Origin: Fulvimarina sp.
GTDB taxonomy: Bacteria; Pseudomonadota; Alphaproteobacteria; Rhizobiales; Rhizobiaceae
Length of the DNA stretch: 41,290 bases
Direction: 5' to 3'
Assembly (NCBI GenBank): GCA_002700095.1
Contig: PACL01000081.1
Span: 1-41,290 of the forward strand
The notes below the pieces were generated by a model. It had not been told where the DNA came from, did no database searches, and saw only the letters and a program-made list of their open reading frames with translations. How positions within the stretch are numbered: position 1 is the stretch's first letter; the number at the start of each line of letters is the position of its first letter. This document shows, in pieces, positions 1-8,092 of this stretch. The position numbers and the translations under genes are program-made.

Positions 1-182
1 CCGAGGAGCGCAAGGCCGCCTATACCAAGCTGCAGGAGGTGGTGCGCGAGGACCTGCCGTTCCTGCCGATGTTCCAGTACGCCACGGTTCGCGGCCACAA
101 GAGCGACGTTGCGGGCGTGGTGCCGAACATCAACGTGCGCATCGACAGCTGGGACGTCGCCACCTGGTACTGGAACAAGTAG
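1..182 (+). CDS. ABC transporter substrate-binding protein, C-terminal end (partial)
   Basis: Only the last 59 codons are visible, in frame from base 3 to a TAG at 180-182. The tail ends in DVATWYWNK, and the segment with EDLPFLPMFQYATV resembles the C-terminal lobe of family 5 (oligopeptide/dipeptide/nickel) solute-binding proteins, which often end with a predicted 'wrong-way' strand and aromatic residues. The two permease genes that follow on the same strand are of the DppB and DppC type, which supports this call. The protein would be periplasmic and would deliver a peptide or similar ligand to the permeases. The start and signal peptide lie outside the window, so the ligand class cannot be judged. 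Confidence 0.8.
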   Translation, partial: EERKAAYTKLQEVVREDLPFLPMFQYATVRGHKSDVAGVVPNINVRIDSWDVATWYWNK

Positions 183-190
183 TTCGTTCG

Positions 191-222
191 CGTCACGGCC
201 GGCGCGCCTGCCGGCCGTGACG
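191..222. repeat. Intercistronic hairpin between binding-protein and permease genes
   Basis: A 13-bp perfect inverted repeat (CGTCACGGCCGGC and its complement) flanks a 6-base loop. It starts 9 bases after the stop of the binding-protein gene and has no T tract. Such hairpins between an abundant binding protein and its permeases commonly protect the upstream mRNA end or reduce read-through. That role here is inferred. Confidence 0.6.
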
Positions 223-296
223 CTCTCGCTCCACGTTTCACACCCGTCGCCCGGCCCTTGCGCGCCGGCGCGGATCTAGCGGAAGCGACCTTGCCG

Positions 297-1247
297 ATGC
301 TGCGCTTTCTCTTCGGACGGCTCTGGCAGAGCCTCGTTCTCCTCGTCATCGTTTCGATGATCGGGTTCGCCGTGCTGACGCTGGCGCCCGGAGGCCCGCT
401 GTCGCAATTTGCCCTGACGCCCGGCATGACCCAGGCGCAGCTCGCCCGCATCGCGCAGCAGATGGGCCTCGATCGGCCGCTGCCCGTCCAGTACTGGGAG
501 TGGTTCACCCGGCTTCTCCAGGGCGACTGGGGCCGCTCCTATCGCGACAACCAGCCTGTGCTCTCGGTCATCTGGTCGCATCTCGTGGCAACCTTGCTGC
601 TGATGGGGACCTCGACCTTCATTTCGGTGCTCGTCGGCACCTGGGTCGGCGTGCTCGGGGCGCTGAAGCGCTATTCGATTTTCGACTATGCCGCGACGGT
701 CGGCGCCATGGTGGCGCTGTCGATCCCGACCTTCTGGTTCGGCCTGATCGCCATCTATCTCTTCGCGCTGCGCCTCGGCTGGCTGCCGGCCGGCAACATG
801 TACACGATCGGCGACGGCTCGGTGCTCGACTACGCGGTCCACCTGATCATGCCGAGCCTCGTTCTCGCCCTCGTCAACGTCGCTGTCTGGAGCCGCTACA
901 TGCGCACTGCGGTGCTCGACGTGATGAACCAGGATTTCGTCCGCACCGCCAAGGCGAAGGGACTGACCCGCTGGGCCGTGCTGACGCGCCATATCATGCG
1001 CAATGCGCTGGTACCGATGATCACGCTGCTCGGCCTGCAGCTGCCGACGATCCTCGGCGGCGCGCTGGTCACGGAAACCGTCTTCACCTGGCCCGGCATG
1101 GGCCGACTGTTCCTCGATAGCCTCGGCTACAGCGACTATCCCGTCGTCATGGGCCTCCTGATGCTGTCGGCGATCCTCGTCCTGATCGGCAATCTCATGG
1201 CGGATGTGGCGGTCGCCGTGATCGATCCGCGCATCCGGCTCGGCTGA
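297..1247 (+). CDS. ABC transporter permease, DppB/OppB type
   Basis: A 316-residue inner-membrane permease beginning MLRFLFGRLWQSLV. Upstream in-frame TTG at 258 gives an unlikely extension, so the ATG at 297 is preferred. The protein has the family's N-terminal membrane helix, a periplasmic loop with GLDRPLPVQYWEWF, several further hydrophobic segments, and the cytoplasmic coupling region VRTAKAKGLTRWAVLTRHIMRNAL near residues 215-240 (EAA-like loop that contacts the ATPase). It ends DPRIRLG, typical for this family. It lies between the binding-protein tail and a DppC-type permease 11 bases downstream, so one operon is likely. The ATPase genes are not in the visible part. Substrate could be peptides or another family-5 ligand. 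Confidence 0.9.
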   Translation: MLRFLFGRLWQSLVLLVIVSMIGFAVLTLAPGGPLSQFALTPGMTQAQLARIAQQMGLDRPLPVQYWEWFTRLLQGDWGRSYRDNQPVLSVIWSHLVATLLLMGTSTFISVLVGTWVGVLGALKRYSIFDYAATVGAMVALSIPTFWFGLIAIYLFALRLGWLPAGNMYTIGDGSVLDYAVHLIMPSLVLALVNVAVWSRYMRTAVLDVMNQDFVRTAKAKGLTRWAVLTRHIMRNALVPMITLLGLQLPTILGGALVTETVFTWPGMGRLFLDSLGYSDYPVVMGLLMLSAILVLIGNLMADVAVAVIDPRIRLG

Positions 1248-1258
1248 GGGGGCAAGGC

Positions 1259-2146
1259 ATGACCGACATGGCATTCAAGGCCGCCCCCGCCCCGACCCAG
1301 CGCTGGTGGCAGCGGCGCGCGGTCAAGCGCTTCCTGCGCCATCGCCTGGCGCTGTTCGGGCTGGCGATCATCGTTCTTCTCGTGCTCGCCTGCGTCATCG
1401 GGCCGTATCTCCTGCCCTTCGACGATCTCTATATCGACCTGCGCGCGCGCTTCGCGCCGCCCATGACCGGCTCCCACATCTTCGGCACCGACCCGCTCGG
1501 CCGCGATCTCGCCGCCCGCCTGTTCATGGCGGGCCGCATCTCGCTGCTCGTCGGCTTCGCCGCGATGCTGATCTCCACCGTCTTTGGCAGCCTGATCGGC
1601 ATCGTCGCCGGCTATTACGGCGGCAGGATCGGCGCCGTCCTGATGCGCTTCGTCGACGCGATGCTGTCGTTTCCGAGCATCTTCCTGCTCCTGGCGCTGG
1701 CCGCCTTCATCAAGCCGAGCCCGATCATGATCACGCTGATCATCGCCGCGACGAGCTGGATGGAGATCACCCGGATTGTCGAGGCGGAGATCAAATCGCT
1801 GCGGGAGCGCGACTTCATCATGGCGGCGAGGACGCTCGGCCTCTCCAACAGCCAGATCATGTTCCGCGAGCTGCTGCCCAACGCCATGGGGCCGATCATC
1901 GTCGCGGCGACGCTCACCGTCGCCCGGGCGATCCTGCTCGAAGCCTATGTCAGCTTCCTCGGCTACGGCATCCAGCCGCCGCTGCCGAGCTGGGGCAACA
2001 TGCTGAATGGCGCCCAGCAATACCTGGATTCGGCGCCCTGGCTGGCGATCGTCCCGGGCGTCGCGATCACGCTTGCCGTCACCGGCTTCAACTTCGTCGG
2101 CGACGGCCTGCGAGACGCGCTCGACGCCCGCAGCGACATCGCGTGA
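1259..2146 (+). CDS. ABC transporter permease, DppC/OppC type
   Basis: A 295-residue inner-membrane permease. The N-terminus has the short cytoplasmic stretch and first helix of the OppC family, followed by the FGTDPLGRDLAARLF motif (about residues 77-91) that marks DppC/OppC proteins. The EAA-like coupling loop is at FIMAARTLGLSNSQIMFRELLPN. The C-terminal NFVGDGLRDALDAR is also diagnostic. It starts at the ATG at 1259, 11 bases after the DppB-type gene, and should form the second half of the membrane channel. A FAD oxidase gene follows 31 bases later on the same strand. Confidence 0.92.
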   Translation: MTDMAFKAAPAPTQRWWQRRAVKRFLRHRLALFGLAIIVLLVLACVIGPYLLPFDDLYIDLRARFAPPMTGSHIFGTDPLGRDLAARLFMAGRISLLVGFAAMLISTVFGSLIGIVAGYYGGRIGAVLMRFVDAMLSFPSIFLLLALAAFIKPSPIMITLIIAATSWMEITRIVEAEIKSLRERDFIMAARTLGLSNSQIMFRELLPNAMGPIIVAATLTVARAILLEAYVSFLGYGIQPPLPSWGNMLNGAQQYLDSAPWLAIVPGVAITLAVTGFNFVGDGLRDALDARSDIA

Positions 2147-2177
2147 TCCGGGACCGCATGGAGGGGGAGACAAAGCC

Positions 2178-3512
2178 TTGAGGAAAGCCGAGCCGCGCTT
2201 CTCGCCCTTCGAGGCATCGCTCTGGTTCGCCACCGCCGAGGCGGCGCCCGCGACGCGGGAACTGGAGGAGACCATCACCGCCGACGTCTGCATCGTCGGG
2301 GCGGGCTATACCGGCCTGACCACGGCGCTGGAACTGGCCCGGAAAGGCGTCTCTGTCGTCGTCGTCGAGGCGCAGGAGGCCGGCTTCGGCGGATCGGGCC
2401 GCAATGCCGGCCACTGCACCCCGACCTTCACCCATTACTCGCTGGGAGAGCTGCGCAGGATGCTCGGCGAGCCGTGGGCCGAGCGGCTGATCCAGCGCCA
2501 GACCCGCGCCAACGACAAGGTCGCGACGATGATCCGCGACTACCAGATCGGCTGCGAATGGCAGCAGAACGGCTATGTGATGGGGGCGCTGCAGCCGGCG
2601 AACCTCCGGACACTCGCGCACAAGGTCGAGGAGTACAACGCCGTCGGCGCGAGGACGAAGCTTCTGGGGGCTGAGGAGGCACAGGCGATCACCGGCTCGC
2701 CGCGGTTGATGGGCGGCTGGATGCACGAGGAGGGCGGCCATCTCAACCCGCTCGGCTATGCGAGGGGCCTCGCCCGCGCCGTGATGCAGGAAGGGGGCCG
2801 GCTGTTCACGACGTCGCCGGTCGAGGCCGTCGAGCGCGAGGCCGGCCGCTGGCGCGTCGCAACGCCGAAGGGCGTAGTCTCGGCCGACAAGGTGATCTTC
2901 GCGACGGGGGCCTACACGGTCGGCGGCTGGCCGAAGCTCGACCAGACGTTCAGGATCATGCGGGTGTTCGTGGCGGCGACCCAGAAGCTGTCGGAGGAGA
3001 CGCGGCGCCACGTTCTGCCGCAGAACACCACGATGCATGACGGGCGCGGCGACATCTATGTCTACAAGTACGACCGCGACGGACGCATCGTCGCCTCGAT
3101 GTTCCCGATGGGCCGGCGCGGCGTCGATCTCGCCCTGACGCGGAAGATCCTGACCGACAGGCTGAAATGGCTGCACCCCCAGATCGCCGAGGAGATCCGC
3201 TGGGAGTATCTCTGGTTCGGAGAACTCGACATGCAGGTCCGCACGGTGCCGCGGCTTTATGATCTAGCGCCCGGCGTCGTCGGCCTTACCGGCCTCTCCG
3301 GCCGCGGGGTCCCGACCGGCTCGATGCTCGGCGGGATCCTGGCGGAATGGGCGATGGGTGTCCCGGACAGGGACCTCTCGCTGAAGCTGGAACCGCAGCG
3401 CTCGGCGCCGTTCTATATGGGGTTCGGGCCACAGCTCTCGCTGCGCTACCACCGTGCCCGCGACTGGCTGTCGGCGAAGGCAGCCGGCGCGCCGCTGCCG
3501 CCGCATCCCTGA
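2178..3512 (+). CDS. FAD-dependent oxidoreductase (DAO family, PuuB/OrdL-like)
   Basis: A 444-residue DAO-family flavoprotein. The TTG at 2178 is chosen as start because GGAGGGGGAG lies 6-8 bases before it; longer in-frame readings run through the upstream permease gene. The Rossmann FAD-binding motif is near residues 36-60 (VCIVGAGYTGL, acidic residue in VVVVEAQ), followed by GFGGSGRNAGH. The GGHLNPLGYARGLA segment is typical of gamma-glutamylputrescine oxidase and related amine oxidases, and the C-terminal GLSGRGVPTG closes the FAD site. It would oxidise an amine or amino acid in the cytoplasm. Its place at the end of a peptide-type ABC operon suggests it acts on the imported compound; the exact substrate is not shown by the sequence. 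Confidence 0.85.
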   Translation: MRKAEPRFSPFEASLWFATAEAAPATRELEETITADVCIVGAGYTGLTTALELARKGVSVVVVEAQEAGFGGSGRNAGHCTPTFTHYSLGELRRMLGEPWAERLIQRQTRANDKVATMIRDYQIGCEWQQNGYVMGALQPANLRTLAHKVEEYNAVGARTKLLGAEEAQAITGSPRLMGGWMHEEGGHLNPLGYARGLARAVMQEGGRLFTTSPVEAVEREAGRWRVATPKGVVSADKVIFATGAYTVGGWPKLDQTFRIMRVFVAATQKLSEETRRHVLPQNTTMHDGRGDIYVYKYDRDGRIVASMFPMGRRGVDLALTRKILTDRLKWLHPQIAEEIRWEYLWFGELDMQVRTVPRLYDLAPGVVGLTGLSGRGVPTGSMLGGILAEWAMGVPDRDLSLKLEPQRSAPFYMGFGPQLSLRYHRARDWLSAKAAGAPLPPHP

Positions 3513-3607
3513 CCGAGCTGCGTTCGAACGATCGGAAAAAAATCGATCGGTTTGGTGCTTTGCGACCAAGTCTTCGCTTTTCGCAAGAGAGCCCGGATGC
3601 CGGTTTC

Positions 3608-3945
3608 TCACCGGTCGGAAGGCGAGCTGCGCATCCTCTCGGTGGCGGTCGGCGTCTCGACCGAGGTGCCGAAGTCGCCGGGCCGGGTGAGGTAGTCGAA
3701 CAGGGTCAGGCCGGAGAGGATGACCAGCCAGACGACGCCGGAGAGGCCGGCAAGCACGATCGCCGTCATCGCCGTTCGCGGATGCATGAAGAACACCATC
3801 ACAAGCGACGCCATGAGAACATCAACAGGGCGGCGATCTGGGCCGCGACCTCGGGATAGAGCCGGCCGGTGATCTTCGGCCACCAGAAATGCAGGCCGGC
3901 AAAGAAGGCCGACACCATGCCGCCGACCATGACGTAGTGGAAAGG
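3608..3945 (-). pseudogene. Decayed cytochrome c oxidase remnant (subunit I fragment plus membrane tail)
   Basis: On the minus strand, one frame at about 3942-3817 encodes HYVMVGGMVSAFFAGLHFWW and then PKITGRLYPE, a strongly conserved stretch of heme-copper oxidase subunit I. It breaks off after LLMF, where the family normally continues with the next helix, and stops at once. The other minus frame from about 3814 to 3608 encodes a different hydrophobic segment (VLAGLSGVVWLVILSGLTLF) and ends at a stop. No intact start, heme ligands or copper-site histidines are present. The picture is a large deletion joining a ctaD-like piece to the tail of another membrane gene, perhaps from the same oxidase operon. 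The subunit I identity is clear; the identity of the second piece is unknown. Confidence 0.7.
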
Positions 3946-4485
3946 TGAAGTCGACGAAGGCGACGAGGCCGGGCCGGCCGGCCAGCCGTTCGCCGAGGGA
4001 ACGCGACGCTCCGGCGGCGTCGGTGAGTAGGGCGGCGCCAGAGACGTTCTGCGGAGGAGCAATTACCGATCGCCCTCCTGCACCGGGCAGTGCAGTCGCG
4101 GGTATCGAACCCGCTGTCCGACCATGGCCATCAAGGGCAACGGGTCTTCGGCAGATGCAGACGAAGCGGCATCTGGAGGCGGCGCCGATTCCCGCCTCGC
4201 CGTGGCATGCTGCCATGCTTCCGGGAACGGCGCGAGCGGCGAATCGGCAGGGTCTGCGAAGCGCGGAAACCGCCAAAGGACTGTTTTCAACCCTGCGCCG
4301 CGGGGCATTGGCCCCGTCGTGCGATGTGCCGTTCAGCGCGGGACCGCGTGCCCGCGCAGCCTCAGCCGGGACGCCGTCCCCATGACGCTTGGGAAATCAT
4401 ATGAATTTTACGCAGTTTATGGCTTCACCGGCTTCGGCGCGCCTATATAACGAACAGGGCGGACAATCAGGCATGCAGAGAGCGA
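3946..4485. other. Gene-free stretch upstream of the Nudix gene
   Basis: No convincing coding frame is seen. The minus-strand frames here have poor protein character and probably contain further decayed oxidase-region DNA. A T-arm-like inverted repeat (about 4095-4115) is not accompanied by the rest of a tRNA. The last 100 bases become AT-rich and hold TATATAA at 4444-4450, a plausible -10 element for the Nudix gene, but no good -35 hexamer is seen at the right distance. Confidence 0.5.
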
Positions 4486-4923
4486 ATGAAGAAGCAGAAG
4501 CGTCGGCGGCAGGTAGCGGCCTTGCCCTACTGGATCGATCCGAACGGCAAGTTGAAGCTGCTTCTCGTGACCTCGCGCGATACCGGTCGCTGGGTGCTGC
4601 CGAAGGGCTGGCCGATGAAGGGGCGGCGCCTCCATGAAGCCGCGAAGATCGAGGCTTTCGAGGAAGCGGGCATCGACGGGACGATTGGCAAGAAGGCCGT
4701 CGGAGAATACGACTATGACAAGGACGGAGAAGTACCCTGCCGGGTCCGCGTCTTTCCGCTCTGCGTATCGCTTCTGCGGGACGAATGGCCGGAAATGGAC
4801 GAGCGTCAACGCCAGTGGCACTGCCCGGGGGCAGCGGCGGATCTGGTCGACGAGCGTGACCTGAAGGCGCTGTTGCGATCGACGCCGGCTATCCTCGATC
4901 TATCCGTCGATCGCAGGAACTGA
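4486..4923 (+). CDS. Nudix hydrolase
   Basis: A 145-residue single-domain Nudix protein. The region VLPKGWPMKGRRLHEAA followed by IEAFEEAGI (residues about 37-63) aligns with the Nudix box. The metal-binding glutamates of EAFEE and the glycine of EAGI are kept. The arginine that normally precedes this core is isoleucine and the first box glutamate is not conserved, as judged by eye. The PKGWP version is typical of the alphaproteobacterial group related to diphosphoinositol or diadenosine polyphosphate hydrolases. It would hydrolyse a nucleoside-diphosphate-linked compound in the cytoplasm. It appears to be a single-gene unit, with hairpins downstream and an AT-rich promoter-like stretch upstream. 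Confidence 0.85.
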   Translation: MKKQKRRRQVAALPYWIDPNGKLKLLLVTSRDTGRWVLPKGWPMKGRRLHEAAKIEAFEEAGIDGTIGKKAVGEYDYDKDGEVPCRVRVFPLCVSLLRDEWPEMDERQRQWHCPGAAADLVDERDLKALLRSTPAILDLSVDRRN

Positions 4924-4953
4924 CCCCGGCGAGACGGCAGGGCCTCAACGGCC

Positions 4954-5067
4954 CGGATACGGGTGGTGGTATCCGCAGGGACGTCAGGCCCCGGTTCGGG
5001 TCGATCGGCTGCCATCGTCGCGGCAGGCCGTTACAAGCATCGCTTCCCGGATGCCCATTGGGAAGCG
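4954..5067. repeat. Two hairpins downstream of the Nudix gene
   Basis: First hairpin 4954-4975: CGGATAC and its complement around an 8-base loop. Second hairpin 5041-5067: CGCTTCCC and its complement around an 11-base loop. Neither is followed by a T tract. The first, 30 bases after the Nudix stop, may act in termination or mRNA protection. The remainder of 4924-5212 shows no gene. Confidence 0.4.
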
Positions 5068-5212
5068 GAGCCATCCGCGATTATCAGTTCGTTAGCCATA
5101 CGAAGTCACCCTGCCGCCCATCTACCATTCGGGGATCGAGGCGGATGCGCCTCGTGACTGAGCCACCGCCTTGCCGTGCCAGGCGAAGGGGTGCCCTGTG
5201 AGGGGGCATGCC

Positions 5213-5900
5213 ATGACTTCCGTCTCCTCCATGAACAGCGCCGCCGTCCTGATCCTGCAGCAGGCGAACCCTTCCACCGCGGCCGCAACGGCCAGTGATC
5301 AGGCTTGCGCCCCGGACGCCATCCTGGCGGCTGCGACGGGTGTCTCCGACGAGACCGGCGGCGCCCGGCTCCAGGCTTCCTCCGCCGTTGACAACGGGCT
5401 GTGGGATGGGAAGCAAAAGCAGGTCGGAGTCGTTCAGGCCGCTCTCGACTATCTCGACTCCGACCTGTTCCACTCCAGCGACCCGCAGATCAAGGACACG
5501 CCGAAGAAGTTGATCGCGGAAAATGGCGAGGAATTTGCCGCCATGGTTCAGGCCGAAAAGGGCAGGAACGCCGGGATGACCCTCGAGAATGCCATCGTGA
5601 ATGCGATCGGCGCCACCATCCACGACAATCGCGGAGAATTCTCTGCGGGCGAGTTCGTCGTCGGCTTCAAATTCGCTGACGGTGGCTCAATCTACAACAA
5701 CATCGCCGACCTCGATGGCAACGGCACCTACCAGTCGATGATGGACGACTTTTTGGGCGGCGCATGCCGCGCTCCTGAGCGCGAGGCAGAGCGGCGAGAC
5801 GAATCTCTGGTCCGATTCCGGACCTGGCCCTGCCGAAGCCACTTTCAGCGCCTGGACCGAAAAGTGGCTCACGAGCTTTGGGTTCGACCTGCCGAAATGA
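5213..5900 (+). pseudogene. Unknown protein gene with a single-base frameshift
   Basis: The frame from the ATG at 5213 (GAGGGGG six bases upstream) encodes an Ala/Ser/Thr-rich N-terminus, then a well-behaved acidic protein up to SMMDDF at about 5752. In that frame, the text afterwards is arginine-rich and unlike protein, running to 6046. In the +1 frame the sequence continues sensibly (WAAHAALLSARQSGETNLW ... WTEKWLTSFGFDLPK) and stops at 5898-5900. Both halves join exactly if one T is removed from the five-T run at 5750-5754, giving 228 residues. I do not recognise the family. A recent mutation, a sequencing error or slippage at the T run are all possible. Confidence 0.6.
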
Positions 5901-6047
5901 TCCATCGGACGTCCGATCCATCGGGCTTGCGCTCATACTGCGGCGGCGAGCCCCCTGCCGCGGATGACGGGGAGCTGCTCGCGATGGGGGCGGAGCGCCC
6001 TGCCGGCGAGGCGGGGGGGCGCCGAGGCAGCCGCTCCCCGCGCTGAC

Positions 6048-6641
6048 CTAAGCCGCCAGACCCATCTGCGACGACGCTTCCAGCATGAAGCATCCCGTCG
6101 GCGCGACGACACCTGCGACGCCGTCGAGGGTGCCTTCGATCAGCTCCAGCGCCAGCAGGCGCCGGGGCTCGAACGGGCCGGGCATGGCCAGGCCGGCGGT
6201 CTTGGCGGCAGAAAAGCCGAAGCGGGCGTAATATTCCGGATCGCCGACGAGGATGATCGCCCCGTGGCCGAGCCGCGCAGCTTCAGCGATGGCGCAGCGC
6301 ATCATCAGGCTGCCGAGACCGGTGCCTTGGCTCTCCGGGGAGACGGCGAGAGGGCCGAGGAGGAGCGCCGGAACGCCGGCGCCGTCCTTAGTGCCGGCCG
6401 CAACGTTCCAAAGCCGGACGGTACCGACGAGCGAGCCGTCCGGACGAAGGGCCGAGAAGGCGAGGCCGTCGGCCGGCAGCCGGCCGGCACGGATCTGCTC
6501 GGAGGACTTGCGAGTGCGGCCGGGACCCATGGCCGCGTCCAGCAGGGCTTCCCTGGCGTGCACATGGCCGGATTCTTCGCCGGCGATGACTGCAAAGGGG
6601 ATGGCGTCGGCAAATGCGGATGAAGAAACGAATGCGGTCAC
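6048..6641 (-). CDS. GNAT family N-acetyltransferase (YhbS-like)
   Basis: A 197-residue GNAT enzyme. The acetyl-CoA binding region is LLLGPLAVSPESQGTGLGSL, with the Q-x-x-G-x-G/A pyrophosphate loop, and GDPEYYARFGFSAA is the typical YhbS-like C-terminal motif. The GTG at 6641 is chosen because GGGAGG lies five bases upstream; an ATG at 6680 is in frame but has no clear ribosome site. The N-terminal part HAREALLDAAMGPGR is common in rhizobial homologues. It is downstream of the ornithine decarboxylase gene on the same strand, separated by about 185 bases containing two hairpins. The acceptor substrate is not known; a polyamine or related amine would be a guess from context. Confidence 0.82.
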   Translation of the reverse strand: MTAFVSSSAFADAIPFAVIAGEESGHVHAREALLDAAMGPGRTRKSSEQIRAGRLPADGLAFSALRPDGSLVGTVRLWNVAAGTKDGAGVPALLLGPLAVSPESQGTGLGSLMMRCAIAEAARLGHGAIILVGDPEYYARFGFSAAKTAGLAMPGPFEPRRLLALELIEGTLDGVAGVVAPTGCFMLEASSQMGLAA

Positions 6642-6723
6642 GAAAACCTCCCGGAACACGGAGAAGGAGGTTGAAGACATGCATGCCGCTTGCGGCGCGC
6701 GGGCGAAGCAGCCCGGCGCCGCG

Positions 6724-6789
6724 CCTGTCCAAGCCTACTGCTTCGACAGGCGGTCTGCGCCGGACCGGAAGGGCGGTCTTCGCCCTTCC
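6724..6789 (-). terminator. Paired hairpins after the ornithine decarboxylase gene
   Basis: Hairpin 6767-6789: GGAAGGGCG and its perfect complement around a 5-base loop. Hairpin 6724-6750: CCTGTC/GACAGG with an inner AAGC/GCTT stem and one C-C mismatch. They lie 38 and 77 bases past the decarboxylase stop on the minus strand. There is no strong T tract, so they may attenuate, not fully stop, transcription into the GNAT gene. Confidence 0.45.
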
Positions 6790-6826
6790 CATCGTCGGAG
6801 GTTGCGGGGTTCGCTCATCGCCGCCA

Positions 6827-7960
6827 TCAGATCACATAGGCCCTGAGCGGCTCGAAGCCGTTGAAGGCGACCGAGGCGTAGGTCGTCGTGTAGGCACCGG
6901 TGCCGTCGATCAGGAGCTCGTCGCCGACGGTCAGGGAGACCGGAAGCGGGTAGGGCGTCTTTTCGTACATCACGTCGGCCGAATCGCAGGTCGGTCCGGC
7001 GAGGACGCAGGGCTCCATGGCGTCGCCGTCGCGAGGCGTGACGATCGGATAGCGGATCGCCTCGTCCATCGTCTCGGCGAGACCACCGAACTTGCCGATG
7101 TCGAGGAACACCCAGCGGTTCTCGTCCGCCTTCGACTTCTTCGACACGAGCACGACCTCGGTCTTGATGACGCCGGCATCGCCGACCATTCCGCGGCCCG
7201 GCTCGATGATCGTCTCCGGCAGCTGGTTGCCGAAATGCTTGCTCAGGCTGGAGAAGATCGCCTCGCCATAGGCGGCCGCAGCCGGGACGTCCTTCAGGTA
7301 ACGGGTCGGGAACCCGCCGCCCATGTTGACGAGGGTCAACACGATGCCCTTCTCGGCCACGGCGTCGAAGACGAACTTGGCGTCGGCGATCGCTGCATCC
7401 CAGGCATTGGTGTCGGTCTGCTGCGAGCCAACATGGAAGGATACGCCGGTCGCCTTGAGGCCGAGGCGGTTCGCGGTGTCGAGGACGTCGACGGCCATCG
7501 CCGGGACGCAGCCGAACTTGCGCGACAGCGGCCACTCGGCGCCCTCGCCATTGGTCAGGACGCGGCAGAAGACGCGGGCGCCGGGCGCCGAACGGGCGAT
7601 CTTCTCGACCTCTTCGACGCAGTCGACGGCGAACAGCGAGACGCCGAGCGCATGCGCCTTGGCGACGTCGCGCTCCTTCTTGATGGTGTTGCCGTAGGAG
7701 ATGCGGGCGGGGGTGACGCCGGCGTCGAGCGCCATCTCGATCTCGGCGACCGAAGCGCAGTCGAAGTTGGAGCCGAGCGAGGCGAGGAGCCGCAGGATTT
7801 CGGGCGCCGGATTGGCCTTCACCGCATAGAAGATGGCGCTGTCGGGCAGGGCGCGGCGGAAGGCGCGAAAATTGTCCTCGACAACGTCGAGGTCGACAAC
7901 GAGGCACGGGCCGTCCGGACGACGGGTGGCGAGGAAGTCGATGATGCGCTGAGTGACCAT
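6827..7960 (-). CDS. Ornithine (or lysine/ornithine) decarboxylase, PLP fold type III
   Basis: A 377-residue alanine-racemase-fold decarboxylase converting ornithine, and possibly lysine, to the diamine (putrescine or cadaverine) in the cytoplasm. The PLP lysine is K48 in FYAVKANP. H176 in SFHVGSQ stacks on PLP, GGGFP (214-218) and EPGR (253-256) bind the phosphate, and C325-D326 in GPTCDSAD complete the active site from the partner subunit. This GPTCDS motif favours ornithine decarboxylase over diaminopimelate or arginine decarboxylase. Length fits the eukaryotic-type/alphaproteobacterial family. The ATG at 7960 has GGAGG six bases upstream. It is divergent from a LysR gene and preceded by a structured leader. 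Ornithine versus lysine preference cannot be settled by eye. Confidence 0.92.
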   Translation of the reverse strand: MVTQRIIDFLATRRPDGPCLVVDLDVVEDNFRAFRRALPDSAIFYAVKANPAPEILRLLASLGSNFDCASVAEIEMALDAGVTPARISYGNTIKKERDVAKAHALGVSLFAVDCVEEVEKIARSAPGARVFCRVLTNGEGAEWPLSRKFGCVPAMAVDVLDTANRLGLKATGVSFHVGSQQTDTNAWDAAIADAKFVFDAVAEKGIVLTLVNMGGGFPTRYLKDVPAAAAYGEAIFSSLSKHFGNQLPETIIEPGRGMVGDAGVIKTEVVLVSKKSKADENRWVFLDIGKFGGLAETMDEAIRYPIVTPRDGDAMEPCVLAGPTCDSADVMYEKTPYPLPVSLTVGDELLIDGTGAYTTTYASVAFNGFEPLRAYVI

Positions 7961-8092
7961 GGGTGCCTCCGAGGGACCAAAGGGGGTCGACAGGGAGCGT
8001 GCGCTACCGTTCCCCCAAACGACGAGGTCGTTCGGGAGTCACGATTTCGCGACGCGACTTGGTCGGAAACCCGCGCAAGAGAACGCGAGCAT
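7961..8092 (-). promoter_or_regulatory. Structured 5' leader of the ornithine decarboxylase mRNA (speF-type candidate)
   Basis: Read on the minus strand, an outer stem GACCAA (8064-8059) pairs with TTGGTC (7980-7975). Inside it are three hairpins: GUCGCG/CGUGAC (8058-8053 with 8043-8038), AACGAC/GUCGUU around a 3-base loop (8032-8018), and GGGGG/CCCCC (8016-8012 with 7986-7982). The outer stem closes just before the GGAGG ribosome site and ATG. Alphaproteobacterial ornithine decarboxylase genes are known to carry a conserved leader RNA called speF; the position and complexity fit. I could not check the family consensus from memory, so identity is an inference while the pairings are direct. 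Confidence 0.5.
8039..8092 (-). CDS. Possible leader peptide (17 codons) before ornithine decarboxylase
   Basis: A short ATG frame encodes MLAFSCAGFRPSRVAKS and stops inside the first hairpin of the leader. The upstream ribosome site is weak (AGCGGA). In enterobacteria a leader peptide controls speF by ornithine-dependent arrest, which makes this worth noting, but this peptide has no visible similarity to it, and short frames arise by chance in GC-rich DNA. Confidence 0.2.
   Translation of the reverse strand: MLAFSCAGFRPSRVAKS

Noticed and set aside
4095..4125. T-arm-like sequence (GCGGG-TTCGATA-CCCGC on the minus strand) suggesting a tRNA
   Set aside because: The acceptor ends pair poorly and no D-arm or anticodon arm can be formed in the preceding bases; a chance palindrome or a very decayed tRNA at best.
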